From Allomyces macrogynus ATCC 38327 (taxonomy: Eukaryota > Blastocladiomycota > Blastocladiomycetes > Blastocladiales > Blastocladiaceae), in the NCBI GenBank assembly GCA_000151295.1, contig GG745340.1:1099349-1130959 (forward strand): a stretch of DNA of 31,611 nt, read 5' to 3'. The position numbers and the translations under genes were made by a program. Every line of letters begins with the position of its first letter. Positions within the stretch are counted from its first letter, which is position 1. Below, piece by piece: positions 21,794 through 31,611 of the stretch. The notes beneath the pieces are model-generated. The model had not been told where the DNA came from. It saw only the letters and a list, made by a program, of their open reading frames with translations, and ran no database searches.

Positions 21794-21807
21794 CTCCAGA
21801 CCTGGAG
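21794..21807. promoter_or_regulatory. Second short palindrome upstream of aconitase
   Basis: CTCCAG-AC-CTGGAG, a 6-bp inverted repeat with a two-base spacer, three bases after the larger palindrome. Its arms differ from those of the first element, so the two need not bind the same factor. Confidence 0.4.
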
Positions 21808-21912
21808 ATCACCACGCGAAACGCGCTCAGCTCGCGCCTGGCCCGCCATAAATACTCGGCCCCGCCCCCGACCCGGCCGCGCCGAGCCCACCTGTCGGTC
21901 GCACCCTACACC

Positions 21913-24639
21913 ATGCTCCGCGCACACGTCCCGCTCAAGGTATCTTTCGAGCTGTACGCGCGAGAGCACGCACGCCGCGCTGAGCGCCCAAAGATCGCTG
22001 CCCCGGCTGGCGAGCGAGCATGCCAGCGCGACAATCTGTTCCCGCGGCGCCGCTGTCCGCGCGCGCTCGATCGGGATTTGGATCGCCCCCGCTGCAAGGA
22101 CAACGGCGCTGTCTGCCACTCGCTCACCCATGGCCTTACCCGGCTCGCGATTCACGGCGCTCTACTCCGCGCGACGATCCGCTCGCTCGCCAACGACATG
22201 GCACTGACCCCGTCCTTCTTCCACCCTCTTCTCTATAGTCGTCGCGCTGCGGCTCGGCGCCGCGCGCACGCTGGCGTCGCAGGCCCAAGTGCCGCTCTCG
22301 AACCTCGAGTCCGACAAGTACATCAACTATGCGCGCATGCAGCAGAACATCGACATTGTCAAGGACCGTCTGCAGCACCCGCTCACGCTCGCCGAGAAGA
22401 TTGTCTACGGCCACTTGGACGACGCCAAGAACCAGGACATTGCCCGTGGCTCGTCGTACCTGCGTCTGCGTCCCGACCGTGTCGCTTGCCAGGATGCGAC
22501 CGCTCAGGTGCGTTTGTTGTGTGTTCTTTGCGACTTTGGTGGCCGTGGAGGAAAGTGCGAACAAGAGCGAATCTGACCCTCCCTGCCTTTTGTTCTCCAA
22601 AACAACAGATGGCGCTGCTCCAGTTCATGTCGGCCGGTCTCCCGACCGTCGCGGTCCCGACGACCGTGCACTGCGACCACTTGATCGAGGCGCAAAAGGG
22701 CGGCGACAAGGACTTGCCGCGCGCCGCCGAGATCAACAAGGAGGTCTACGACTTCCTGGCCTCGTGCTCGGCCAAGTACGGCATCGGCTTTTGGAAGCCC
22801 GGTTCGGGTATTATTCACCAGATCATCCTGGAAAACTACGCGTTCCCCGGTGGTCTGATGATTGGTACCGACTCGCACACGCCCAACGCCGGTGGTCTCG
22901 GCATGGTCGCGGTCGGTGTTGGCGGTGCCGACGCTGTCGACGTCATGGCCAACATCCCCTGGGAACTCAAGTGCCCGAAGGTGATTGGTGTCAAGCTCAC
23001 GGGTAAGATGAACGGCTGGACCTCGGCCAAGGACGTGATTCTCAAGGTCGCGGGCATTCTCACCGTCAAGGGCGGTACCGGCGCGATCGTCGAGTACTTT
23101 GGCCCTGGCGTCGACTCGCTGTCGTGCACGGGTATGGCCACGATCTGCAACATGGGCGCTGAGATTGGCGCGACCACGTCGCTGTTCCCCTACAACAAGC
23201 GCATGTCGGACTACCTGGTCGCGACCAACCGCGCGTCGATTGCGCAGGCGGCCGACTCTTTCCGCCACCACCTGACCGCCGACGAGGGCGCCAAGTACGA
23301 CCAGATCATTGAGATTAACCTCGACACGCTCGAGCCGCACATCAACGGGCCCTTCACGCCCGATCTTGCCACGCCCATCTCGCAGCTCAAGACCGCCGCG
23401 ACCAAGAACGCGTGGCCGCTTGAAATCAAGTCGGGTCTGATTGGCTCGTGCACCAACTCGTCGTACGAGGACATGTCGCGCTCGGCCGATCTCGCGCAGC
23501 AGGCGCTCGACGCCGGGCTCAAGGCCAAGGCGCAGTACTTCATCACGCCCGGTTCGGAGCAGATTCGCGCGACGATTGCGCGCGACGGTCAGATGGAGGT
23601 GCTCACCAAGGCCGGCGGTGTTGTGCTCGCCAACGCGTGTGGCCCCTGCATTGGCCAGTGGGACCGGTCGGACGTGAAGAAGGGCGAGAAGAACACGATT
23701 GTCACGTCCTACAACCGCAACTTCACGGGCCGCAACGACGGCAACCCCGCCACGCACTGCTTTGTCACGTCGCCCGAACTCGTCACGGCGCTGTCGTTTG
23801 CTGGGTCGCTCGAGTTCAACCCGCTGACGGACGCGATCAAGACGCCCGAAGGCAAGGAGTTCAAGTTCCGCGCGCCCGTGGGCAAGGACCTGCCCCCGAA
23901 GGGCTACGACCCGGGCATGAACACCTACCAGGCGCCGCCCGCTGACCGGTCGGCCGTCCAGGTCGTCGTTGACCCCAAGTCGACGCGTCTGCAGCTGCTC
24001 ACGCCCTTCACGGCGTTCGACGGCAAGGACCCGGCCGATATGCCTGTCCTGATCAAGGCCAAGGGCAAGTGCACGACCGACCACATTTCGGCGGCCGGTC
24101 CGTGGCTCAAGTACCGCGGTCACCTCGACAACATTTCGAACAACATGCTGATTGGCGCCATCAACGCCGAGAACGGCGAGGCCAACAACGTGCGCCACCA
24201 GATCACGGGCAAGTTTGACGCCGTGCCCGCCGTCGCGCGCGCCTACAAGGCCGAGGGCATCAAGTGGGTCGTGATTGGCGACGAGAACTACGGCGAGGGT
24301 TCGTCGCGCGAGCACGCTGCGCTCGAGGTGCGCCACCTCGGTGGGTGTGCCGTGATCGTCAAGTCGTTCGCCCGCATTCACGAGACCAACCTCAAGAAGC
24401 AGGGTATGCTCCCGCTCACGTTTGCCAACCCGGCCGACTACGACAAGATCAAGCCCGATGACCGTATCACGATCGAGGGCGTCACGGGCCTGGCCCCGGG
24501 CAAGCAGCTCACGGTGATTGCCAAGCACAAGGACGGGTCGGTCGACAAGATCCCGGTCAACCAGACGTTCAACGAGAACCAGATCTCGTGGTTCAAGGCC
24601 GGGTCGGCGCTCAACGCCATGGCGCAGGCTAACAAGTAA
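21913..24639 (+). CDS. ACO1: Aconitate hydratase, mitochondrial
   Basis: Interconverts citrate and isocitrate in the TCA cycle through a [4Fe-4S] cluster. Exon 3 (22609-24639) carries most of the enzyme; exon 2 (22239-22507) carries [14 protein letters not shown] and [17 protein letters not shown]; intron 2 is 101 bp with donor GTGCGT. Cluster ligands lie in [14 protein letters not shown] and [13 protein letters not shown]; active-site blocks [20 protein letters not shown] and [10 protein letters not shown] are intact. Length is about 775 residues, as in yeast Aco1. The N-terminus is uncertain: the ATG at 21913 opens MLRAHVPLK with a donor at 21940 in phase 0, while the best acceptor (CTCTATAG at 22238) needs phase 1, giving [14 protein letters not shown], a good presequence. 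An acceptor at 22276 restores the frame but loses most of it. A missed micro-exon or a one-base error may explain this. Confidence 0.93.
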   Translation: MLRAHVPLKVSFELYAREHARRAERPKIAAPAGERACQRDNLFPRRRCPRALDRDLDRPRCKDNGAVCHSLTHGLTRLAIHGALLRATIRSLANDMALTPSFFHPLLYSRRAAARRRAHAGVAGPSAALEPRVRQVHQLCAHAAEHRHCQGPSAAPAHARREDCLRPLGRRQEPGHCPWLVVPASASRPCRLPGCDRSGAFVVCSLRLWWPWRKVRTRANLTLPAFCSPKQQMALLQFMSAGLPTVAVPTTVHCDHLIEAQKGGDKDLPRAAEINKEVYDFLASCSAKYGIGFWKPGSGIIHQIILENYAFPGGLMIGTDSHTPNAGGLGMVAVGVGGADAVDVMANIPWELKCPKVIGVKLTGKMNGWTSAKDVILKVAGILTVKGGTGAIVEYFGPGVDSLSCTGMATICNMGAEIGATTSLFPYNKRMSDYLVATNRASIAQAADSFRHHLTADEGAKYDQIIEINLDTLEPHINGPFTPDLATPISQLKTAATKNAWPLEIKSGLIGSCTNSSYEDMSRSADLAQQALDAGLKAKAQYFITPGSEQIRATIARDGQMEVLTKAGGVVLANACGPCIGQWDRSDVKKGEKNTIVTSYNRNFTGRNDGNPATHCFVTSPELVTALSFAGSLEFNPLTDAIKTPEGKEFKFRAPVGKDLPPKGYDPGMNTYQAPPADRSAVQVVVDPKSTRLQLLTPFTAFDGKDPADMPVLIKAKGKCTTDHISAAGPWLKYRGHLDNISNNMLIGAINAENGEANNVRHQITGKFDAVPAVARAYKAEGIKWVVIGDENYGEGSSREHAALEVRHLGGCAVIVKSFARIHETNLKKQGMLPLTFANPADYDKIKPDDRITIEGVTGLAPGKQLTVIAKHKDGSVDKIPVNQTFNENQISWFKAGSALNAMAQANK

Positions 24640-25919
24640 GTAGGTTGACGTTGCTGGTGGGGAGTGAGGTGGAGAGGAGGTGGTGGATCGCGTACGCCGG
24701 TCCTTGGTCGTGCGTCCGGTTGGTTTGCTCGTAGTATTTTTTTATGTATCGTTTCCTGGACCATCCCCTTTGCTTGGTTGGTGCTGCTTGGTTCCTGCTG
24801 CTTGGTTGAGTGCAGGCGCCAGTTGCGTCAAGCGACACTCTCAGAACACCAACAGTGTCGAGTGCTTGCCCTCCCGCCACGCTGAGGGTCAGCACGATCG
24901 CCAGCCCAGGGTCAATCCGGGGAAACGACGCTTCAAAACGTTACCACACACATCGGGCGTGTCAGCGCTGTCGCCTTTTGCCCCGACGTGAGCGAACACG
25001 AGCAAAAATGGAAGTCGCAAGCGGATTGTACTCCGGATTGGCATCTTGCCATGACCACGCTCGACCTCCCCTCACAAACCCCCATCGCTGCCAACTCAAC
25101 AACCGACCCACCCACGGCGACGCAAAGGTACCGCGCTGCGCAGCTTGCCTGGAACACATCCACCGGATTTTGAGTCAGAATACATGATGGTTGTGAACCG
25201 AATGGTCCAACCTGAGCGGCCAAGAATCCGCAGCGGCCACTCATCCAGTCCAGCAATAGATACTGCGGCAGCGACGAGCCATGCATCGTTCAACCAAGTG
25301 AGGGAGTAAATAACCCATCGCTGTGGGAGCACCGGAATTCACTTGCTCAGCTCGCTCTTCGATCGATCAGCAGCTCCACTTTGTCCGTTTAGGGGGTGCT
25401 GGGAGGGGCTGGTCCGTGTCCGCCAACGCCCAACAAATATCAAACAAGCAGCTTGGGAGAATAGGTATATCGCCACGAGCGAAGTTTGGACTCTCTCAGT
25501 CGCTGCGAAACAGACACACAGAATCTGGGTTGGATGATGGGGCTTCAACCGCGGTCGCACGCCGTTGATTGCTGGGCGGAGTTCGGTTTCGGTGAGGACA
25601 CGGATTGGCATCTCGAGGGCAAACCGCGGCGCCAGCGGCTTGGCAATAGAGAAAGGAAGACCTGGCATGTTCTTTCGACAGATCCGCTCTTCGTATGCAC
25701 CTTACACGTCGCGATTCTCATCTCCTTGATTGCTCGTGTGCATCGTGCATCGCTCCTTGCTCACAGCGCACCTCCAGCGTCCTGACGCTCGACGAAGCCA
25801 TTCGAGCCGTGCCAAGAGGTCGTGAATTACTCGCACAAGTCGAACCGCAAGAAGCTGGCCAGCAGGAAAACCACGACACTGGACGTGGCATCACCTCGGA
25901 TCCCGGATTGTGACGAACG
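24640..25919. other. Intergenic; start of the duplicated unit
   Basis: The first ~75 bases are the aconitase 3' end. From about 24715 (TCCGGTTGGTTTGCTCGTAG) the sequence is alike to that from 28471 (TCCGGTGATTTGCTCATAG), the left edge of a tandem duplication. It contains the upstream region of the first kelch-like gene. Compared with the second copy it carries roughly 290 extra bases at about 25205-25495. No gene is recognised; open frames here (for example 25096-25332 minus) lack support from the second copy. Confidence 0.55.
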
Positions 25920-27919
25920 ATGGTGCACTCTGCCTCGCCAAACCAGTGCCAAGCACGAACCGTTCTGGCCATGATCAAGTCGATTCTGCTCCTCATCCTG
26001 GTCGCGCTGACCGCGCTTACGCACGCAGCATGGCCGCAAAACATGCAGCGCAAGGCCTTTATAAGCCCGGGTCTCGCGTACCTGCCCAAGGAAAACAAGA
26101 CGTTTGTGTTTGGCGGCAAGGTCCGCATTCGCAAGGGTGTCGCCGAGCTGATTCCGGATGTGGCGATTATCGACCTCAACCAGCTCGTCACGGCCAACAA
26201 CATTTCGTGTGCCGCCGTCTCGGCCGCACCCTTTTCGCTGCTGTTCCCGGCGTACCGGTTGCCGACTTTTGTTGTCGACAATGGTAACGGCGTCTACGAG
26301 GCGTGGTTGTTTGCCATGGGCGATGAAAAGAGCCCGTCGCGCGCGATCTGGCGCGTCCCGGACCTACTCAGTCCGAAGGCTGCGATCGTCTCGGCGCCAC
26401 CAGCCAAGGGCAGCGTGCCTGAAATTTATTTCCCATGTTGGGCGTCAGCATCGTCGCCGAGCCGACCGAGTGACGCGGCCGCGTACTTTTTTGGGAACAT
26501 GTCGGCAGATGGGGCAGAACGAGCACAGGCGGGTAATGATACGTTGTGGCGGTTCGACAGGGTGAGTACCCTCATCCTTACTTCTCACTCACCTTTTCGA
26601 GGTTGGCCTTTAATGGCCTAGATTCTGTATTTCACGACGGTTTGCATTTCTAGGAAGGCATTGCTCCTGTTCCACCAGCGACAAGCGACAAGCCGTCTAG
26701 CCGCGGCTGGGCGACGATGATCCAGTATGGCCCGACGGTCATGCTCATGGGCGGTACCGGATCTGGGGCTGACATTTGGACGTTCAACAAAGTCTCGTCC
26801 ACCTGGCAGCAGGTCTGTGTGCTGCTCGTCCTCCCCTACCGCTGATCATCTCCATGTCGCTGTCCCTGACCTCCCATTGGGCTGGGTTCCCTTGCCACTG
26901 ATTAGCGCACCTCCAACCTCGCCGCAGGCCGGTTCGACCTGGCCTCGGTCCTGTACGAGACGCCCGACCGCAAGCGGCGATACGCGATTGTCGTGGGAGG
27001 TGCCTCGAACGCCAAGTTCATTGAGTACTTTGACGTGGATGCGCAGAGCAAGGCGCCCGTTTCCGAAGTGATTTCCGGCACCGATGGGCCCGCGTCCATT
27101 GCCGGCTCGCAGGCCATGTTCTTGCACGACTCGCACCTGTTCCTGGTCGGCGGGCTCGGCGAGTCGGACGACAGCGCGTCCGGTATGCTGCTCACGATTG
27201 TGCGCGTCAATCCGACAAGCGATGGATCGGCGCTCTCGTTCACGTACGTGCCGGCGTATACGCCCGACGCGATACGCATGGCTGCGACCAACGGCGGCAA
27301 CAGCACCGGAACCGACGGGCGCGACGAGAATGGCGAGGCGAAAACACTGACCGCAGGCGCGATCGCGGGCATTGCCGTCGGAGTGGGCGTCGTACTCCTG
27401 GCCGCTGGCGTGTTCGTCTTGATCCGCCACCGCCGCCGCCAGGATCGCGGCAAGTCGACCATGGCCCGTCCGGAGCGCGAGAGTCCCGTGATGGGCGGGT
27501 CGGCGCTGTACGAACCGGCCGGGTCCGAGGTCGGCTGGCCAAACAGTCCGGCACAGCAGCAGCAACGGGCCGTGACGACACTGACGCCGTTTGATTCTGG
27601 CCTGACGCTTCTGTTGCCGCCGGCCGAGGCGGAGAGCCCGCCGATGCAGCTCCAGGGCGGGTCGCAGATCCAGGTGCCGGCCATTGCGCACGACGCGCAC
27701 GTGCAGGGCGCGCAGTACTCAAGCCCGTACGTGCTCGCGCAGACGCATCCGATGCCGTTTGCGCAGGGCCAGCCGATGCAGTTTGTGCAGGGCCAGCCGA
27801 TGTTCGCGCAGGGTCCGCCCGTTTTCGCACACGGCCCGCCCACGGCTGCGACCAGGTTGTCGCAAGAGCAGCGACCGATTCTCTCCACTGCCGGGCCCGG
27901 CCAGCGGAAGGAGAACTAG
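25920..27919 (+). CDS. Kelch-like type I membrane protein, copy A
   Basis: Predicted cell-surface or secretory-path protein: signal peptide, extracellular beta-propeller-like domain, one membrane span, cytoplasmic tail. Exons 25920-26561, 26654-26812, 26906-27919 (introns 92 and 93 bp); 604 residues from the first ATG. A second in-frame ATG at 25971 (MIKSILLLILVALTA) starts directly at the signal peptide and is perhaps the true start, although the earlier one is conserved in copy B. The ectodomain shows about six kelch-like blades, for example KTFVFGGK, YEAWLFAMGD, TVMLMGGTGSGADIWTFN and HLFLVGGLG, with N-glycosylation sites (NKT, NDT). Span at about 417-440 (IAGIAVGVGVVLLAAG), then RHRRRQ as stop-transfer. 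The tail is Pro/Gln-rich and ends in four degenerate units of the type MFAQGQP. Ligand and function are unknown. Copy B at 29299 is its tandem paralogue. Confidence 0.85.
27752..27840 (+). repeat. Heptapeptide-coding repeat in copy A (about 4 units)
   Basis: Units of 21-24 bases reading MPFAQGQP, MQFVQGQP, MFAQGPP, VFAHGPP. Much shorter than the matching array in copy B. Confidence 0.8.
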
Positions 27920-29298
27920 TAGAACGAGGATATCATGGTCGAGTTTGTGCTAATACCTATTTGTTAAGTTGATTTCGCATCACACGCGCAAGCCCTCCCA
28001 TACCATCTTCATTCCCTTCGTTCTTTTGGAATTCCGTGCATTTCGTTCTCAAGGAAATCAATTCTGTTGGTCGGTCGTGCTTTGTTGTCGATTTGTGCTC
28101 AGTGCAAAGTTGGACACTAGTCCAGCCCATGCTTGCGCTCGCCTTCATACGTTTGCAAGCTCCGTCGCTCATACTCTTTTTCGCAAAAAATGAAAACAAA
28201 ACGAATACATGAACACTTGACCAGGGGGATTGGGAAACGCGATCAACAAATAAATATCGGAACTGCACCTCTTTGGGCGAACGTATATGTACGTACGACG
28301 GCGATGACGACGGTGCGGCCCACTGTCGCTACCACGCGCTTCGCAGCCGGCTTTTGCGGCGTGGACGTGCAGCAGAGGCGGCGGGGTTGCTTGGTGTGCA
28401 TTGGTCGTCAGGTAGCGATTTCGTTTTGCTGATGGCCATGCTGTTCCGGTTGGCGGGTCGGCTTTGTGCCTCCGGTGATTTGCTCATAGTTTATTGTGTC
28501 GTTTCCTGCATGTACCACCCCTTTGCTTGGTTGCTGTTTGGTTCGTGCAAAGGTCAATCGCTTCGGGTGAGGAGTTTGGGACGCTAACCGCGTCGAGTTC
28601 TCGCCCTTCGTCAGTTAGAAAACAACTTGCGCAATGGTTCATCGCTCGTTTAGCACGGCAATTCACACTTGCAGGGTCCGCCCAAGATCAACACAGGGAA
28701 ACGGCGCGCCACGAAGCATCACCACACAAATCAGTCGCATCAGCCGTCCAGCTAGCATCACTGATACCATGGTTTTCACGGGCGCACTCCCCGCCTTGAT
28801 CAGCAGCGCCAACACAAATGAGCGCTGCGTTAGGATGAGCGCTGTGCTGACCGGTCGCCGCGCAAACATCATGGTTGTGGGCCAAAAACATGGAATGACT
28901 CCAGGGTCGTTGCGCGACAGGCACACGGGATCTGGGCTGGGGGAAGGGGCTTCAAGGGCGTCCCGCGCAAGTCGATCACCTGGGCGGAGTTTGGGCGTCA
29001 CTCGGCTCGAGGGCCCCGAGTGCAACCGTGCCACCAGCGGCTTGGAGAAGCGGCAAGCGACTTGCACGTTCTCTCCCCAGAGATCCCTTTCGTGCACCTC
29101 ACCATCGTCCCTTCTCGTCCCCTTCGTTGGTGCACCCTCCTTGCTCGTGGCGCACTGCTGGCATCTGCCACTCGACGAAGCCGCCCCAAGTCGTCCTTGA
29201 TTTACAACCGCAAGCCGAACCGCAAGAAGGTCGCCGCCGGAAAATCGAAGACCCAGGACGACGACACCGCCGTTAACTCGGACCCCAGATTTGCGACG
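27920..29298. other. Spacer between the two kelch-like genes
   Basis: Contains the 3' flank of copy A (to about 28080), an AT-rich piece (CGCAAAAAATGAAAACAAAACG near 28190) and, from 28471, the repeated left edge of unit B with the upstream region of copy B. The stretch 28200-28470 has no obvious match to unit B's end within the window, since the window stops soon after copy B. No further gene is supported. Confidence 0.5.
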
Positions 29299-31436
29299 AT
29301 GGCGCACTTTGCCTCGGCGAACCGGTGCCAAGCGCGCCGACCGACCACGCTGGCCATGATCAAGTCTATCGTTCTCGTCGTCCTCGTCGCCTTGGTCGCA
29401 CTTGCCCAAGCAGAATGGCCGCAAAACATGCAACGCAAGGCCTTCACGAACCCGGGCCTCGCCTACCTGCCCAAGGAAAACAAGACGTTTGTGTTTGGCG
29501 GCAAGATTCGCATCCGTCAAGGCGTGACAGAACTGATCCCAGACGTGGCCGTCATTGACCTCAACCAACTCGTCACGGCCAACAACTTTTCGTGCGCGGC
29601 CGTCTCGACTGCGCCCTTTTCGCTACTGTTCCCGGCGTACCGGTTGCCCACGTTTGTCGTCGACAATGGCAACGGCGTCTACGAAGCTTGGCTGTTTGCC
29701 ATGGGCGACCAGAACAACACGGCGCGCGCGATCTGGCGCGTCCCGGACCTGCTCAGTCCCAAGGCCGCGATCGTCTCGTCGCCGCCCGCTAGCGGCGCCG
29801 TGCCCGAAATTTATTTCCCGAGCTGGACCTCGGCGTCGACGCCGAGCCGGCCGAGCGAGGCGGGCACGTACTTTTTCGGGAACACGTCCGCAGACGGGAA
29901 AGGCTCGGCGCTGGCGGGCAATGATACGCTGTGGCGGTTCAACAAGGTACGCACGTGTGCCCCTGCTCGTATCTCGTGCCGATGTTCTTTTCTTGTAGCA
30001 GCTCACGTCAAAGTACTTACCCTAGGAGGGCATTTCGGCCGTGAAACCGGCGACAAGTGACAAGCCGTCTGGCCGCGGCTGGGCAACGATGCTCCAGTAC
30101 GGCCCAACGGTCATGCTCATTGGCGGTGGGCCCGGAACTGATATCTGGACGTTCAACACGATCGCGTCCACCTGGGGGCAGGTGCGCAGCTTGCCCTTCT
30201 TTCCCCAACCATGTCGCGTCTCGCTGACCCCACTCCATTCCGCTTGCGTCATAGCGCGCGAACAACCTGGCTGCAGGCCGGTACGACGTGTCCTCGGTCC
30301 TGTACGAGACGCCCGACCGCAAGCGGCGGTACGCGATTGTCGTGGGCGGCACGCAGAACCTCGAGTACTTTGACGTCGACGCGCCCGGCAAGGAACCCGT
30401 CTCCGAAATCATTTCGGGGAATGACGGCCCGTCGCTGATTGCCGGGTCGTTTGCCATGTTCCTGCACGACTCGCACCTGTTCCTTGTCGGCGGACTCAGC
30501 GGCAAGGGCGAGAGCATCTCCGGCATGCTGCTCACGATCGTGCGCGTCAATGCGACGACTGACGGGTCGGCGCTCTCGTTTACCTACGTACCGTCCTACA
30601 CGCCCTACGCGATGCGCATGGCCGCCGCGGCCAACACCACGACCGGAGCCGACGCGCGCGACAAGGACGGCGGCGAGTCGCGCCCGCTGACCATGGGCGA
30701 GATTGCGGGCGTCGCCATCGGGTCCGCCGCGGGCGTCGTCCTGATTGCCGCGGGCGCGTTCGTTTTCATCCGCCGCCGCAACCGCCAGCAGAACCGCAGC
30801 AAGTCGACGATGGGCCGGACGGAGCGCGAGAGTCTCGTGACGGGCGGGTCGACGCTGTTCGATCCAAACGGGTCCGAGGCCGGCTGGCCGAACATGAGTC
30901 CGGTGCAGCAGCAGCAGGCCGTCACGACGCCCACGCCGTTCAGCTGGGGCCGGAGTCTCTTGCTGCCGCCCGCCGAGGCGCAGGCCCCGCCGATGCAGCT
31001 CCAGCTCACGGGTGGGTCGCAGAACCAGGTGCCGGGCAACGTGCACGACGCGAGCGTGCAGGGCGCGCAGACGCACCCGATGTTTGCGCAGAGCCAGCCG
31101 ATGATTGCGCAGAGCCAGCCGATGTTTGCGCAGGGCCAGCCGATGTTTGCGCAGGGCCAGCCGATGTATGCGCAGAGCCAGCCGATGTTTGCTCAGTCGC
31201 AGGCGATGCTTGCACACGGTCCGCCAATGGTCGCGCAGAGCAGCCAGCCGATGTTTCCGCAGGGCCAGCCGATGTTTCCGCAGGGCCAGCCGATGCTCGC
31301 GCAGAGCCAGCCCTGGCTCGCGCAGAGCCAATCGACGCTCGCGCACGGCCCGCCAATGGCTGCAGCCAGGTTCTCGCAAGAGCAGCGGCCGATCCTCTCC
31401 ACCGCTGCGCCTGACCAAAGCAAGGAAGACCAGTAG
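29299..31436 (+). CDS. Kelch-like type I membrane protein, copy B
   Basis: Paralogue of copy A with the same three-exon structure: 29299-29946, 30026-30181, 30255-31436 (introns 79 and 73 bp); 661 residues, or 642 from the inner ATG at 29356 (MIKSIVLVVLVALVALAQA, signal peptide). The ectodomain is very similar to A (QNMQRKAF, YLPKENKTFVFGGK, YEAWLFAMGD, DSHLFLVGGL). Span at about 417-440 (VAIGSAAGVVLIAAGAFVF) followed by RRRNRQQNR; positions match copy A exactly despite small indels. The extra length is almost all in the cytoplasmic tail, where a 7-residue motif is repeated about 13 times. The conserved outside with a variable inside suggests that ligand binding is under more constraint than the tail. 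Function unknown; fungal surface sensor is a guess. Confidence 0.85.
31080..31358 (+). repeat. Heptapeptide minisatellite in copy B (about 13 units)
   Basis: 21-bp units coding for MFAQSQP, MIAQSQP, MFAQGQP, MYAQSQP, MLAHGPP, MFPQGQP and similar. Several neighbouring units are identical (for example two MFAQGQP at 31122-31163), a sign of recent unit duplication. Confidence 0.9.
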
Positions 31437-31611
31437 GACGAGGAGATCATGGTCACGTTCGTCTTGATATTTTGCATGATTTCGCATTGCACACAGCCCT
31501 CGCATCCCGCATCCCGCATCCGTCCGCACTCCCTTGAATCTGTCGCCATTCCCGTTCATTCTGTCATCGAGGAAATCAATTCTGTGGTCGTGCTTTGGTC
31601 GTGTTCGTTTG
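31437..31611. other. 3' flank of copy B
   Basis: Matches the flank of copy A at 27920-28080, with a small tandem CGCATCC repeat near 31501-31520. Nothing else seen before the window ends. Confidence 0.6.

Larger units (their letters stand above)
21349..21912. promoter_or_regulatory. Divergent promoter, HP1-like gene / aconitase
   Basis: 564 bases between the two starts. It holds GCCAATCGG at 21721, a cluster of PstI-like CCTGCAGAC words, a perfect inverted repeat at 21768-21791, a second one at 21794-21807 and ATAAATA at 21848-21854, some 60 bases ahead of the aconitase ATG, a plausible TATA-like element. Which factors bind is not known. Confidence 0.55.
24715..28470. repeat. Tandem duplication, unit A
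   Basis: About 3.76 kb with promoter region, a kelch-like membrane protein gene and its 3' flank, repeated in divergent form as unit B from 28471. Matching landmarks: GTTTCCTG followed by CCCCTTTGCTTGGTTG at both left edges, CACACAGAATCTGGG / CACACGGGATCTGGG, CCGAACCGCAAGAAG before each start, and the shared 3' flank word GGAAATCAATTCTGT. Confidence 0.8.
28471..31611. repeat. Tandem duplication, unit B (continues past the window)
   Basis: Second copy of the unit described at 24715. It includes the promoter region, the gene at 29299-31436 and at least 175 bases of 3' flank still matching unit A (GAAATCAATTCTGT at about 31573). Its right end lies outside the window, so further copies could follow. 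Confidence 0.75.

Noticed and set aside
22504..24528. 674-residue minus-strand frame over aconitase
   Set aside because: Antisense shadow of a conserved gene; Arg/Leu/Val-rich translation with no domain. The same applies to the frames antisense to the kinase fusion (7267-8271), tubulin (42-1352) and the kelch-like genes (30249-31559).
31080..31358. CRISPR-like regular repeats
   Set aside because: The 21-bp periodicity has no unique spacers, is in frame, and codes for a heptapeptide in the tail of a membrane protein in a eukaryote.

Overview
This is a GC-rich (by eye about 60%) nuclear fungal contig: ten confidently identified protein genes plus several weak or decayed ones, on both strands, with many short introns (mostly 56-116 bp). 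The set (beta-tubulin, septin, squalene synthase, HP1-like protein, mitochondrial aconitase, Crooked-neck/Clf1, signal peptidase subunit 1, a PRL-type phosphatase, a pantothenate kinase-DUF89 fusion) is eukaryotic and fits a fungus. Strong G/C at third codon positions, the septin, and kelch-like single-pass membrane proteins make an early-diverging (zoosporic, perhaps Blastocladiomycota-like) fungus my best guess. That lineage call is inference with low confidence.

Layout. 54-2006 (-) beta-tubulin, with a one-base frameshift in a G run. 2535-3343 (-) PRL/PTP4A-like phosphatase. 4682-5812 (+) intronless septin. 6488-9455 (+) pantothenate kinase fused to a DUF89 phosphatase, nine exons, one apparently a GC-AG intron. 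9501-9556 a (TG)28 microsatellite. 9720-11170 (-) decayed, partly duplicated fragments of an unknown leucine-rich helical protein. 11791-12827 (+) a broken, unrecognised gene. 13058-13352 three copies of a degenerate 26-bp repeat; 13319-13774 (-) a weak hypothetical ORF. 14229-15896 (+) squalene synthase. 16094-16824 (-) SPC1. 17070-19549 (+) Clf1/CRNKL1. 19945-21348 (-) HP1-like chromodomain/chromo-shadow protein. 21913-24639 (+) aconitase. 24715-31611 a tandem duplication of about 3.7 kb carrying two paralogous kelch-like type I membrane proteins.

The genes are mostly independent housekeeping functions: cytoskeleton (tubulin, septin), CoA and sterol synthesis, ER protein processing, splicing, heterochromatin and the TCA cycle. 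Two divergent pairs share short intergenic promoters (SPC1/CLF1, 245 bp; HP1/ACO1, 564 bp, with CCAAT and clustered palindromes), and two pairs converge (ERG9/SPC1, CLF1/HP1). The accessory parts are the 9.5-13.8 kb stretch of decaying sequence and repeats, and the 24.7-31.6 kb tandem duplication, where the two receptors have diverged and their cytoplasmic heptapeptide arrays differ greatly in length.

Exon borders were placed by hand from reading frame, family conservation and GT/AG signals. They are inferences unless transcript data confirm them.
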